DNA from: Streptomyces bambusae
GTDB taxonomy: Bacteria > Actinomycetota > Actinomycetes > Streptomycetales > Streptomycetaceae
Length of the DNA: 64,000 nt
Direction of reading: 5' to 3'
Assembly: GCF_020532645.1 (NCBI RefSeq)
Contig: NZ_JAJAUZ010000007.1
Coordinates: 124,001 to 188,000, forward strand
Shown here: in pieces, positions 10,001-19,186 of the stretch
How the letters are laid out: each line of letters starts with the position of its first letter
How positions within the stretch are numbered: the stretch's first letter is position 1
The notes under the pieces: model-generated
What the model saw: only the letters and a program-made list of their open reading frames with translations
Databases searched by the model: none
Told to the model about the DNA's origin: nothing
Position numbers and translations under genes: made by a program

Positions 10001-11938
10001 TGCGGCAAGGGGTGGCCGGGGCAGTCCGAAGTGGTCGGCGATGTCGTCGACGCGGGGTGTGAACTCGCCTTCCAGGCCAGGGAAGAGAAAGGCGGTCCCG
10101 CCGCCGTCCGGTCCGCCGCCGAGGAGCGGGCCGGGACGGAACCACACGTCGTTGCGGCCGTGCCAGGCCTCACCCCTGGCAACCACCCGGCGGGCCAGTG
10201 CGAGCCTCTTGGGGGTGGGGCAGACGATCCCCAGCCGTACGGGTCCGGAGGCAGGACCGCCGGGAGGGGTCCGCGGGTCTGCGGCGTCCAGCAGTGCGGC
10301 GAGCGCTTCGGGGGTCGCCGCGCTCAGGAGCAGCACCGGTTCGCCTTCGCGTACCTCGGCCCGGGACCCGCCGGCCGGCCCGGGGGAGGGACACCCGGAG
10401 GCCGGGGGCGCCTCTTCGAGGACGACGTGGGCGTTGACGCCACCGAAGCCGAACGCGTTCACGGCGGCCCTGCGCGGCCGCCCCGGCCCGGTCACCCAGG
10501 GAACGGCACGGGAGATCGGGGCGAAGCGGGTGGCGGACAGCGCCGGGTGGGGATCCTCGCAGTGCAGGGTGGGCAGCAGCGTGCCGTGGTGGACGGCAAG
10601 GGCGGCCTTGACCAGGCCGGCGACCCCGGCCGCCGGCATGGCATGCCCGATCATGGACTTCACCGAGCCGATCACCGGCCGGTCCTCGCGGTGCCCGCGG
10701 TCCCCGTGGTCCTCGCGGCCCCCCGGCTCCGCCGGCTCCGTTCCGGCGCGCGGCCCCGCCGCCGGCCGGGGCGGTCCGAACACCGCGCGCAGCGTTTCCA
10801 GTTCGGCGGTGTCACCGGCGGGGGTGCCGGTGCCGTGGGCCTCCAGCAGGCCGATCGAGCCCGGCTCGGCGGGATCGAGGCCGGCGGCGCGCCATGCCGC
10901 CCGGACGGCCCGGGTCTGCCCGGCCGGATCGGGATTGACGAGCCCCGAGGTGCGGCCGTCACTGCTGACGCCGGTGCCCCGGATCACCGCGTAGACCCGG
11001 TCGCCGTCCCGCTCGGCGTCGGCGAGCCGCTTCAGCACCACCACCCCGGTGCCCTCGCCGATGAGGATGCCGTCGGCGTCCCGGTGGAAGGGCCGGATGC
11101 GTTCGCTGGGCGACAGGGCGCGGAGCTGTGCGAACACGCTCCACAACGTGATGTCGTGGCAGTGGTGGACGCCTCCTGCCAGCATCACGTCGCAGCGCCC
11201 GGAGCCGAGCGCGGCCACCGCCTGGTCCACGGCCAGCAGCGACGAGGCGCACGCCGCGTCGACGGTGTAGGCCGGACCCCGCAGATCGAGACGGTTGGCG
11301 ACCCGCGAGGCAGCGAGATTGGGCACCAGACCGATGGCGTCCTCCGGCCGGGCGGGACCGAGGCGGTCGGTGAACGCCACCCGCACCCGCTCCAGTTGCC
11401 CCGGGTCCAGGCCGGGCATCAGATCACCGAGCGTGCGGACGAGCTGGCGGGCCGTCCGGACCCGCTGGTCGAGGCGGGCCAGGCCGGGCGTGAGGTACCC
11501 CCCGCGGCCGAGGACGATCCCGACGCGGTCGCGGTCGGGCAGCCTCTGCGCGCCGCCCGCGTCCGCGAGGGCGCTCGCCGCGACGTGCAGGGCGATGAGC
11601 TGGTCGGGCTCCGTGCCGGGCACCGAGTGCGGCATGATGCCGAACCGCGTGACGTCGACCTCCGCGACGGCGTCGACGAAGCCCCCGCGCCGGCAGTACA
11701 CCCGGTCGGCCGCGGCCGGTTCCGACGCACTGCCCGGGTGGTGGTACGCGCTGTCCCAGCGTCCCGGGGGCACGTCGCCGATCATGTCGGAGCCCGCGGT
11801 GAGGTTCTGCCAGTACGTCGCCAGGTCGGGCGCTCCTGGCAGCATCACCGCCATGCCGGTGATGGCGACGGGCGGTTGGAGGGGGCCCGCCTGCGCGGAG
11901 TGCGCGGCGACGGCCCGTCGTCGGGCGGTGGGGGCCAT
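7055..11938 (-). CDS. Type I PKS: KS-AT-DH-PPTase
   Basis: A 1,627-residue multidomain synthase. Ketosynthase about 20-505: VAITGMAVMLPG, catalytic Cys230 in DAACASS, His in EAHGTGT (about 370) and in SVKSMIGH (about 428), so all three KS residues are present. Acyltransferase about 610-890 with GHSVGEW (about 693). An Ala/Pro-rich linker (900-1080) leads to a dehydratase-like domain (about 1085-1345) with His in LLDHCFF and an acid in LLDNVGQ. A 4'-phosphopantetheinyl transferase (about 1398-1625) ends the protein, with GIDVEEI and FWTAKEAVAKAEG metal/CoA-binding motifs. No ACP or KR is present; these are supplied by the neighbouring proteins. The ATG is 1 bp after the stop of the upstream synthase. 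KS-AT and DH-PPTase in one chain recalls Pfa, Hgl and enediyne synthases. Confidence 0.92.
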   Translation of the reverse strand: MAPTARRRAVAAHSAQAGPLQPPVAITGMAVMLPGAPDLATYWQNLTAGSDMIGDVPPGRWDSAYHHPGSASEPAAADRVYCRRGGFVDAVAEVDVTRFGIMPHSVPGTEPDQLIALHVAASALADAGGAQRLPDRDRVGIVLGRGGYLTPGLARLDQRVRTARQLVRTLGDLMPGLDPGQLERVRVAFTDRLGPARPEDAIGLVPNLAASRVANRLDLRGPAYTVDAACASSLLAVDQAVAALGSGRCDVMLAGGVHHCHDITLWSVFAQLRALSPSERIRPFHRDADGILIGEGTGVVVLKRLADAERDGDRVYAVIRGTGVSSDGRTSGLVNPDPAGQTRAVRAAWRAAGLDPAEPGSIGLLEAHGTGTPAGDTAELETLRAVFGPPRPAAGPRAGTEPAEPGGREDHGDRGHREDRPVIGSVKSMIGHAMPAAGVAGLVKAALAVHHGTLLPTLHCEDPHPALSATRFAPISRAVPWVTGPGRPRRAAVNAFGFGGVNAHVVLEEAPPASGCPSPGPAGGSRAEVREGEPVLLLSAATPEALAALLDAADPRTPPGGPASGPVRLGIVCPTPKRLALARRVVARGEAWHGRNDVWFRPGPLLGGGPDGGGTAFLFPGLEGEFTPRVDDIADHFGLPRPPLAAPRTGPDGRRPEPGGGLGRHGLGVVAVGRLLDTALRRIGIVPDAVAGHSVGEWTAMAVGGLYEEAAVDAFMTALDPETVRGADLAYAAVGAGAGRVNRVLARGLHPSVVLSHDNAPNQSMVCGPPEDVEAFAAGLRAEGVLVRVLPFRSGFHTPMLAPLLEPIRAAAGRMRLRAPHVPVWSGTTAAPFPPEEAAIRALFVRHLLEPVRFRALTDALYGAGIRVFVQAGPGQLGSLVGDTLAGRDHLVVAASSPHRDGMAQLRRVATALWTAGAETDPRSLQTAGTPAAASPPGAVPGPARQCVRLDLGSALVDLAPDPALVAALARDRAAADPAGVLDTAAAGSPVAAELAALLRETAQTAADVMAAAGTPPPERAPRLPAPPARPAAGVVRAATAPAATGTVRTATAPVTGSAGSGTGRAGAGTAGAGTAGSVRHERVRVGVDRMPYLLDHCFFPQRADWPDVADRWPVVPATTIVAHLMAAAERALPGKVAVEVHDACFDRWLTAADPVDVPVTVTPRGPDLVAVSFGPDARAVVALADRHPGAPSAPHPPDPGSERVPAHTAEQVYRERWMFHGPSYQGMARLTAIGDRHVRATLTTPAAPGALLDNVGQVLGYWIMATHTERTVVFPVRVRHLRFFGPHPAPGTPVECAVRIVSLTDTVLEADAVLTVAGQVWAQLTGWQDRRFDNDPHTRPVERFPDRNTLSATRPGGWSVVFERWPGLASRELIMRNALGGPERSAYAERPPRGRRQWLLGRIAAKDAVRRLLWADGEGPVYPAELLVGNEASGRPYVTGRHGRELPPLDVSIAHCAEAGVALARHRPPGGDPGALRHGPGIDVEEITEPAPATVATALSPAEQELLAACRAAGGGGEPPGTWFTRFWTAKEAVAKAEGTGLRGRPRDFEVTRAEADRLTVTVRPPDTPTRTYRVGCERIANPAGLPPRTYVVAWTTGPEPEQPAAGAVGPTPPRPQGRSPLGGTS

Positions 11939-11939
11939 C

Positions 11940-14900
11940 TCACCACTCCGTGGCGGTGTGGACGACCGAGCGGACCGTCTCCTCGCCCCAGGCGAGTTCC
12001 CGCAGCAGGGCCAGGGCGCCCTCCTCCGGGTCGATGAGCGTGATCCCGCGCCGCGCGTAGCTGCGGGCCAGCTCGGGACCGACCATCCCTGGGTGGCCGT
12101 CGGACGGTGCCCACGGACCCCAGTGGACCGTCAGGGCCCGCCTTCCCGTCCGTTCGGCCCAGGCGGCACCAAGGGTCTCCAGGGCGTCGTTGGCGGCCGC
12201 GTAGTCGGCCTGGCCGCGATTGCCGAGCACGGCGGCGACGCTGCCGAACAGCACGGCGAAGGACGGCGGCCGGGGCAGCTGCTCCACGGCGGTGAGCAGC
12301 GCCGCCGCGCTGTCGGTCTTGGTGCCGTAGACGCGTGCGAACGACTCGGGCGTCTTCTGGTCCATCAGGCGGTCCTCGATGATCCCGGCGGCGTGGATCA
12401 CGCCGTCGACGCGGCCGTACTCCGCATGGATCCCCTTGACCGCCTGGAGCACGGCGGCGGAGTCCCGGCAGTCCACGCTGTGGTAGCGGGCCCGGCTGCC
12501 GGCGGCACGCAGCGTGTGCAGCGTCGCGGCCACCTCGCGCCGGGCCAGGACCAGGCCGACGGCGCGCTCGAGCGCGGCGGGACCGTCGTAGCGCCCGGTG
12601 CCCGCGAGGACGGACCGCAGGGCGGCTGCGTCGGAGGCGTCGGCGGTCTCAGGGCCCTCGGGCCCTTCGGGAGCCGGCGTGCGCCCCAGGAGCTCGATGC
12701 GGCACCGGGACGCGCCGGCGAGGGCGCCCACGCACCGCGCCGTGATGCCTCGGGCCCCGCCGACGACGATCACCACGCTGTCCCGGTCCAGGCCCAGGGC
12801 CGCCGCCTCGGCGGCGCCCTCACCCGACGGCCCCGCACCGGTGGTGCCGAGCGCGCCGAGCGGTGCCGGGGTCAGTGCGGGCGCGAAACGCCCGGCCGGG
12901 GTGCGCAGGACGACGGGCAGGGCGTCGTCCGCCAGGAGTTCGGCCACCAGCGTGTCCGCCGCGTACGCGAGGTCCTCGGGGGTGCCCGGGCCGAGCGCGA
13001 CGCAGCGTACGCCGACGTCCGGATGCTCCCGGGCGGCGGTCCGCGCGAGCCCGTCCGTCCCGGCGGCCCGGACCCCGTCCGCAGCGCGGACGAGGAGCAG
13101 CCGCCGGGGTGCCCGCCGGAGGGCGTCGCGGACGAGGGGGAATCCGGCGGGCAGGAACGGTGCCCCGGGCTCTCCGAGAGCCGTGAGCAGGACGATGCCG
13201 TCCCACGGCCCGTCCGTCTCTCCCGGCACGCGACCGGCGTCCATGGCGACCGCTTCGGCGCCGAGGCGGGTCAGCCGGGCGGCCAGTGCGGCCGCGACCC
13301 CGCCGAAGGCGCCGGTGCCGTCGCCGAGCAGGGCGAAACGCTTCCCGGAGAGCAGGTCCTGTGGGCTCCCGGGCCCCGGCGCGGAGGAGGAGGCGGGCAC
13401 CGGAGCGGGCACGGGCAGCATCCTCAGGCGGCGGGGGGCGGCGGGCCGCGGTCCGCCGCCCGGAGCACCGTCGGTTGCGGACGCCGTGGGGCCGGGTGCC
13501 GCCGACGAGGCCCTCGCGCCGGCTGCGCGGCCGAACATCCAGCGCGCCACCGCCGCGGCCGTCCGGGCGCCGGTCAGCTCCTCCAGCTCGGCGTCGTCCA
13601 GAGCGGGCGCCCGGTCGTCCGGGGCGCCGAGGCGCCTGGCCAGCTCACCGGCGATTTCGGCGCGCTTGATCGAGTCGATGCTCAGATCGGCCTCCAGGTC
13701 GAGGTCGGGCTCGACCATGTCCAGGGGGTAGCCGGTGCGCTCGCTGATGAGTTCTACGACCGTACGCAGCACCCCCTCCTCGGTGAGGGCCCCGGCCGTG
13801 GTGCCTCCATCGGGCTCCGGGGGCGTGGGCGCCGGTGCGGGGACGGCGGTGGGCGCGGCGAGCTCGGCGAGTCCGGTGTACGGCGGTGCTGCTTCCGGCA
13901 GGCTCCCCGGCTCGCGAGCCGCCGCCGTCGCCACTGCTCCGGGGACGCTGTCCCCGGGAGCGGCGCCCAGGTAGGCGAGCAGGACATCGCGCTGCGCGGA
14001 GACCATGTCCCGGCTGGTCCTGAGGAATTCGGCGACGAGGGCATCGGCTGCACGGGCCGGGGCACCGCCGGGGTCTGCTGTCACGGGCGTCTCCACGACT
14101 CGTCGGGCCGGCGCGAGGGCGCCGGGGAGCGGATCGCCGGCGGCGGTGCGGACGAGGTGTCCGTCCACCGTCCAGCCGGGCCGGTGTGCTGCGGATGCCT
14201 GTCCGGGGTCCGCGTCGGGGTCGAGGACGTCCCGGTCCCGGAACATCCAGTCCGTCGCCACCGGCAGTCCGGCGACGGCCAGTTCGGCGAGCGCGTCGAG
14301 GAGACCCGGGAGACCACTGCCCGCCCGTGGTTCGCAGGCGACGACACGGTGTGGTCGCCCGCCGAGGATCCCGGCGACGAGACGGGTGAGGACGCGACCG
14401 GGTCCCACCTCGACGAAGGTGCGGGCACCGGCCTCGTACATCGCCTCGATCTGCTCCACGAAACGCACCGGGGCCCCGATCTGGGCCGCGAGCTCGTCGC
14501 GTACGAGGCCGGTGTCGGCCGGGTAGGGACGGGCGGTCCGGTTCGCCCAGACCGGGAACTCCGCCGTGTCGAAGGGATGCCGTTCGAGAGCCGCCCGGAA
14601 GACGGGACCGGCGGCGGCGAGCGGTGGGCTGTGGAAGGCGCAGGCGACCGGAAGCCGCGTCGCGCCGTGACCTGCGTCCCGCAGCCGTCCCACCGCCTCG
14701 TCAACGGCGCCCGTCGGCCCGGACAGGACGCTCTGCCGCGGGGCGTTGTGGTTCGCGATGACCATGCCGTCCGGCAGCGGACGGCCGAGGGCCCGGTGGA
14801 TCTCCTCGGGTGTCGCCGCCACGGCGGCCATGGCACCGGGATCGTCGCCCGCCGCGTCGAGGATCGCCGCCGCGCGCGCGGCGCTGAGCCCGGGCAGGGC

Positions 14901-17900
14901 ATCGGGGTCGAGGACGCCCGCCGCACACAGGGCGACCAGCTCGCCGTAGCTGTGGCCCGCGGCCAGGTCGGGGTGCACGCCGGAGCGCGCGAGGACCTCG
15001 TACAGGGCGAGTTCGACGATGCCCAGGGCGGGCTGGGCAGCCCGGGTGTCCGTCAGGGCCTCCCGGGCACGTTCCCGCGCGGCTTCGTCGAACGCGGCCG
15101 GCGGGTAGAGGGCCTTGGCCAGGCGGGCCCCGTCGCCGGTGTGCAGCAGCCGGCCGAGATCCGGGAAGGCCGTGAACAGGTGCGCGGACATCCCCGGGTG
15201 CTGGCTGCCCTGACCCGGGAAGAGGAACGCCGTGAGACCGGGGTCCTCGGGTCCCTCCGCAGCGAGGTGCACCCCGAGCGGCGGGCCGCCCGGCGCGGAG
15301 GCCGGCAGCCGGCCGGCGGCACCTCCTTGCTCTGCGGGAACGACGGCATCGTGCACTCCCGCCCCGTCGGACGTTCCCGCACCGAGGGCGGCGAGGGCGT
15401 GTCCGAGCTGCCGGCACAGCTGGGCCACGTCGTGGGCGACGAAGGCCGTGCGTACGGGCCCGTGGGCGCGGGCCGCGGTGCGCGCCGCCGTGGCTGCGAG
15501 GTCCCGCAGCCGCCACGGGGCCGTGCCCGCTCCGGCCGCGGCGGCGAGGTCGAGCAGCTCGGCGACCGCGCGGCGGGCCACTGCACGCGTGGGGCCGCGG
15601 AACGTGAACAGCTCCGCCGCCCAGTGGTCCCGGGCGTGGACCGGCGGTGGCCCGTCGCCGTCGTGGGCGGCGAGGACGACGTGGAAGTTGGTCCCGCCGA
15701 AGCCGAACGCGCTCACGCCCGCGAGCCGGCCTCCGGGCGCGGCGGGCCACGGCAGCGCCTCCCGGTGGAACACGAACGGACTCGTGCTCTCCGTCCACAG
15801 GGAATGCGGCCGCTCCAGGTGGAGCGTGGGCGGTCGTACTCCGGTGTGCAGGGCGAGCGCGGTCTTGATGAGCCCTGCCAGTCCGGCCGCGCATTTGGTG
15901 TGCCCGATCTGCGACTTCACCGACCCCAGGACGCACGCGCCGCGCCCGGCGCCGGCCTGGTCGAAGACCTCGGTGAGCACGCTCAGCTCGGTACGGTCGC
16001 CCACCGCGGTGCCGGTGCCGTGCGCCTCCAGCAGGGTGACCTGCGCCGGTGAGACCCCGGCAGTGCGGTAGGCGCGTTCCAGCGCTGCGCGCTGGCCTTC
16101 GGGCCGCGGGGCGGTCAGCCCGAGCGAGCGGCCGTCGCTGGAACTGCCGACGCCTTTGACGACGCCGTACACGCGGTCGCCGTCACGTTCGGCGTCCGCG
16201 AGGCGCTTGAGGACGACACAGGCGACGCCCTCGCCGAGGGCGATGCCGTCGGCGCTCTCGTCGAAGGGACGGGAACGCCCTGTCGGGGAGAGCGCGTGCA
16301 CCGAGGTGAACAAGGAGTAGTCGTTGATGCCGTTGTGCAGGTCTGCGCCCCCGCACAGCATGAGGTCGCCGGCGCCGAGCACGAGTTCCTTGCAGGCTGC
16401 GTCGACGGCGGCAAGGGAGGACGCACAGGCCGCGTCGACGGTGTAGTTGGGGCCGCGCAGATCGAGGCGGTTGGCCACCCGCCCGGAGATGACGTTCGCC
16501 AGCATCCCGGGGAAGGAGTCCTCGGTGAGGCGGGGCAGCTGTGCGTCCAGTCCCGCCGGGACGTGACCGTAGTAGGAGGGGAGCACCGCCCGCAGGGTGG
16601 CGGCGTTGGCGAGGTCGCTGCCCGCCTCGGCACCGAAGACGACACCCGCCCGCGTACGGTCGAAGGCCCGCCCCTCCTCCCCGTACCCGGCGTCGTCCAG
16701 GGCGCGCCGCGCGGCTTCGAGCGCCAGGAGCTGTACGGGCTCGACGGCGCCCAGCGAGGCCGGCGGGATGCCGTACCGGAGCGGGTCGAAGGGGATCCGG
16801 GGCAGGAACCCGCCCCACCGGGAGGCGCTCGTGGCCCCCGGCTCCGTGGAGAAGTGCACGGCGGGGTCCCAGCGTTCGGGGGGAACCTCGGTGACGGCGT
16901 CGTGCCCGTCGAGGACGAGCGCCCAGAACGAGGCCAGGTCCGGTGCCTGAGGGAACATGCAGGCCATGCCGATGATCGCGACATCCAGCGGTGCGGTCGC
17001 GGTCGCGGATGCCGCTGCGAGGTCCGCGTCCGGTGCGAGGCGCTCGCGCAGGTCGGCGGACCGGCGGCCGAGAAGGCCTGCGGCGTCGTCGGTGACGGAC
17101 GCGTGCAGGGCGGCGATGGTGACGGTCGCCGTGCGCAGCACCGCCACCTCGCCCGCCATGAACATCCCCTCCGCGTACTGGCGGGCCTCGTCCACGGGCT
17201 CCAGGTCTCCGCAGGCGGTGCGCTCGACACCCTTGCTCGCGAGGCGCAGCCGCCCGACGTTGAGGCGTTCCAGCCGCTCCCATGCCTCCCGGCCGCTGAC
17301 GCCCTCGGCGCGCAGCGCGGCTCCCACGTCGTCGAACGCGTCACTGAACGGGCTGGGGACGCAGCGGGTCGCGTGTCCGGGGGCGGTCCTCAGCAGGGCG
17401 GTCCGCTCGGCGGCGAGGACCTGCCGCTGGAAGAGGGGCTGGATGGCCCCGCACGCCACGGCTTCCTCGGTGAACAGGTAGGCGGTGCCCATCAGGAGGC
17501 CCACTGCGCATCCGCGTGCGGTGAGGGGTGCGGCGAGGGCGGCGCCCATGGCGGCGGAGCGGGCGTCGTGCACTCCGCCGGCGAGCAGCACCTCGACGTC
17601 CGCCGCGCCTTCGGGATCACGGTCCGCCCAGTCACCGATCGCGGCCAGCTGGGCCTCCCAGAGCGGAAAACTGTTCCGGGGGCCGACGTGGCCGCCGCAT
17701 TCGGCGCCCTCGAAGACGAACCGGCGGGCACCCTGTTCCAGGTACTGGCGCAGCAGCCCGGGCGAGGGCACGTGGAGGAAGGCCCTGATGCCGTCGGCCT
17801 CCAGGTCCCGCGCCTGCGAGGGCCGGCCGCCGGCGATGATCACGTGGCTGGGACGGTGGGCGCGTACGGCCTCCAGCTGGGCGGCCCGGGTCTCCTCGGG

Positions 17901-19022
17901 GGCGAAGCCGAGCACTCCGACGCCCCAGGACCGGCCGGCCAGGGCGGCGTGCGCCTCGGCCAGCAGGGCATGGGCCTGGTCGCGGCCGGCGAGCGCGAGC
18001 GCCACGACGGGCAGGGCCCCGCCGTCGGACACCGCGACGGCGAAGCCGGGTCCGTCGCTGACACGGGTCATGGGGCCCTGCACGACCGGCAGCCGGGTGC
18101 CCAGCGCGCGGCTCATGGGCGATCCGGGACGCAGGACCTCTGCGGCCGTGTCGTCCCGGACGGCGGCGGACACTGCGTCGGTGACGGCGCGCACCGCACC
18201 CGCGGCGTCCCGGAACCGCTCGGCGAACCGGGCTGCGAGGAACCCGTCCTGCCCGACCGGCAGCAGTTGCCGTTCCGGGTCCCGGCCTCCCAGCAGGGAC
18301 GCCACCTGCCCGGGATCGTCGGGCACGTCCCCCGCAGGTGTGCCCCCGGCGGCCCGGCTCCGGAGGAACCGGTGGCCGCCGAGGACGGTCGTCTCGGAGC
18401 CGTCCAACCCGTGCAGGAGGGAGGCGACGCGTGCGGGAACCGCCGATTCGGCCAGGAGCGCGAGCTGGGTGTCGAGCACCACCCCCGCGGCCCCACCCAC
18501 CACGGCGGCGGCGGCCGTGCCCGGCGCCATGCCGCCGCAGGCCCACACCGGCACGCCGTCGGGGCCGACCAGGTCGAGGAGCTGCTGGAGCAGGACGAAC
18601 GTGCCGAGTCCACCGATCCTTCCGCCGCACTCGCTGCCCCGGGCGACGAGCCCGTGGACGCCTGTGCCCAGGGCGCTGCGGGCCTCGTCCGCATCCGTCA
18701 CCTCGGCCAGCACGCGCACGCCGTCGGGCAGGTTCCTGGGCCGCCAGGCGGCCCCGTGGCCGAGCACCACGGTGTGCGGCAGGGCGCCGCGCGCCAGGCT
18801 GCCGACGGGTAATCGGCACTGCGGGCCGACGCGGACCCCGTGACGCGCGGGGAGCCATCTGCGGAGGTCTCTCCAGGCCTGTCTGGCGACACGGTCGCCG
18901 GTTCCCAGGTCCAGTACCCCGAGCCCCCCGCCGCGCGTGACGGCGGCCGCGAGCCGCGCGTCGGGCTCGCCGAAAGGAGTCACTCCGATGACCAGGTCCA
19001 GGACGCATTCTGCTGGCAGCAT
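11940..19022 (-). CDS. Type I PKS: NMO-NMO-KS-AT-ACP-KR
   Basis: A 2,360-residue synthase starting at an ATG at 19022 behind CGGAGA; the frame is open further upstream but the promoter and ribosome site favour this start. Two TIM-barrel nitronate-monooxygenase/PfaD-like (enoyl reductase) domains come first: the first (about 5-300) has ECGGRIGG, the second (about 320-640) the canonical ECGGHVG and FPQ/WE features. KS about 677-1110 has Cys866 in DAACASS, EAHGTGT (about 999) and SVKSQIGH (about 1037). AT about 1260-1545 has GHSYGEL. ACP about 1735-1815 has the PUFA-type motif SIDSIKRAEI (Ser near 1785). KR about 2080-2345 has VVGGARGIT and GSVAAVLGNRGQADYAAAND. The ACP and KR motifs and the PfaD-like barrels point to Pfa/Hgl-type secondary lipid synthases rather than modular macrolide PKS. 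Confidence 0.93.
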   Translation of the reverse strand: MLPAECVLDLVIGVTPFGEPDARLAAAVTRGGGLGVLDLGTGDRVARQAWRDLRRWLPARHGVRVGPQCRLPVGSLARGALPHTVVLGHGAAWRPRNLPDGVRVLAEVTDADEARSALGTGVHGLVARGSECGGRIGGLGTFVLLQQLLDLVGPDGVPVWACGGMAPGTAAAAVVGGAAGVVLDTQLALLAESAVPARVASLLHGLDGSETTVLGGHRFLRSRAAGGTPAGDVPDDPGQVASLLGGRDPERQLLPVGQDGFLAARFAERFRDAAGAVRAVTDAVSAAVRDDTAAEVLRPGSPMSRALGTRLPVVQGPMTRVSDGPGFAVAVSDGGALPVVALALAGRDQAHALLAEAHAALAGRSWGVGVLGFAPEETRAAQLEAVRAHRPSHVIIAGGRPSQARDLEADGIRAFLHVPSPGLLRQYLEQGARRFVFEGAECGGHVGPRNSFPLWEAQLAAIGDWADRDPEGAADVEVLLAGGVHDARSAAMGAALAAPLTARGCAVGLLMGTAYLFTEEAVACGAIQPLFQRQVLAAERTALLRTAPGHATRCVPSPFSDAFDDVGAALRAEGVSGREAWERLERLNVGRLRLASKGVERTACGDLEPVDEARQYAEGMFMAGEVAVLRTATVTIAALHASVTDDAAGLLGRRSADLRERLAPDADLAAASATATAPLDVAIIGMACMFPQAPDLASFWALVLDGHDAVTEVPPERWDPAVHFSTEPGATSASRWGGFLPRIPFDPLRYGIPPASLGAVEPVQLLALEAARRALDDAGYGEEGRAFDRTRAGVVFGAEAGSDLANAATLRAVLPSYYGHVPAGLDAQLPRLTEDSFPGMLANVISGRVANRLDLRGPNYTVDAACASSLAAVDAACKELVLGAGDLMLCGGADLHNGINDYSLFTSVHALSPTGRSRPFDESADGIALGEGVACVVLKRLADAERDGDRVYGVVKGVGSSSDGRSLGLTAPRPEGQRAALERAYRTAGVSPAQVTLLEAHGTGTAVGDRTELSVLTEVFDQAGAGRGACVLGSVKSQIGHTKCAAGLAGLIKTALALHTGVRPPTLHLERPHSLWTESTSPFVFHREALPWPAAPGGRLAGVSAFGFGGTNFHVVLAAHDGDGPPPVHARDHWAAELFTFRGPTRAVARRAVAELLDLAAAAGAGTAPWRLRDLAATAARTAARAHGPVRTAFVAHDVAQLCRQLGHALAALGAGTSDGAGVHDAVVPAEQGGAAGRLPASAPGGPPLGVHLAAEGPEDPGLTAFLFPGQGSQHPGMSAHLFTAFPDLGRLLHTGDGARLAKALYPPAAFDEAARERAREALTDTRAAQPALGIVELALYEVLARSGVHPDLAAGHSYGELVALCAAGVLDPDALPGLSAARAAAILDAAGDDPGAMAAVAATPEEIHRALGRPLPDGMVIANHNAPRQSVLSGPTGAVDEAVGRLRDAGHGATRLPVACAFHSPPLAAAGPVFRAALERHPFDTAEFPVWANRTARPYPADTGLVRDELAAQIGAPVRFVEQIEAMYEAGARTFVEVGPGRVLTRLVAGILGGRPHRVVACEPRAGSGLPGLLDALAELAVAGLPVATDWMFRDRDVLDPDADPGQASAAHRPGWTVDGHLVRTAAGDPLPGALAPARRVVETPVTADPGGAPARAADALVAEFLRTSRDMVSAQRDVLLAYLGAAPGDSVPGAVATAAAREPGSLPEAAPPYTGLAELAAPTAVPAPAPTPPEPDGGTTAGALTEEGVLRTVVELISERTGYPLDMVEPDLDLEADLSIDSIKRAEIAGELARRLGAPDDRAPALDDAELEELTGARTAAAVARWMFGRAAGARASSAAPGPTASATDGAPGGGPRPAAPRRLRMLPVPAPVPASSSAPGPGSPQDLLSGKRFALLGDGTGAFGGVAAALAARLTRLGAEAVAMDAGRVPGETDGPWDGIVLLTALGEPGAPFLPAGFPLVRDALRRAPRRLLLVRAADGVRAAGTDGLARTAAREHPDVGVRCVALGPGTPEDLAYAADTLVAELLADDALPVVLRTPAGRFAPALTPAPLGALGTTGAGPSGEGAAEAAALGLDRDSVVIVVGGARGITARCVGALAGASRCRIELLGRTPAPEGPEGPETADASDAAALRSVLAGTGRYDGPAALERAVGLVLARREVAATLHTLRAAGSRARYHSVDCRDSAAVLQAVKGIHAEYGRVDGVIHAAGIIEDRLMDQKTPESFARVYGTKTDSAAALLTAVEQLPRPPSFAVLFGSVAAVLGNRGQADYAAANDALETLGAAWAERTGRRALTVHWGPWAPSDGHPGMVGPELARSYARRGITLIDPEEGALALLRELAWGEETVRSVVHTATEW

Positions 19023-19157
19023 GAATTCTCCGAATGTGCGATGCATTGCCCGGGAAGAAACTCGGCCGATCAGAAGAACCGATGCAAAGGGCCGAGTGAA
19101 GGCGTGAGTCGCGCTCGCCCGCGCGGGGCAGGCCGGGCCGTTCGGTGGATGCAGCGA

Positions 19158-19186
19158 AAGGTAGCGCCAAGTATCTGAAGGGTCAA
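19158..19186 (-). promoter_or_regulatory. Vegetative-type promoter of the PKS operon
   Basis: On the minus strand there is a -35 TTGACC (19186-19181), a 17-bp spacer and a -10 TACCTT (19163-19158). This is close to the major-sigma consensus of Streptomyces. It would start transcription near 19150 and give a leader of roughly 130 nt before the ATG at 19022. No operator-like repeat overlaps it. Confidence 0.65.

Noticed and set aside
7055..11938. Second KS as a chain-length factor (inactive KS)
   Set aside because: The DAACASS cysteine and both catalytic His motifs are intact, so it reads as an active ketosynthase.
9242..16052. Very long plus-strand open frames (for example 9242-12037 and 11295-16052)
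   Set aside because: They lie opposite the two synthases, have no ribosome sites, and their compositions (Arg, Gly, Ala, Pro-rich) are those of shadows of high-GC genes; the minus strand carries clear KS, AT, DH and KR motifs.
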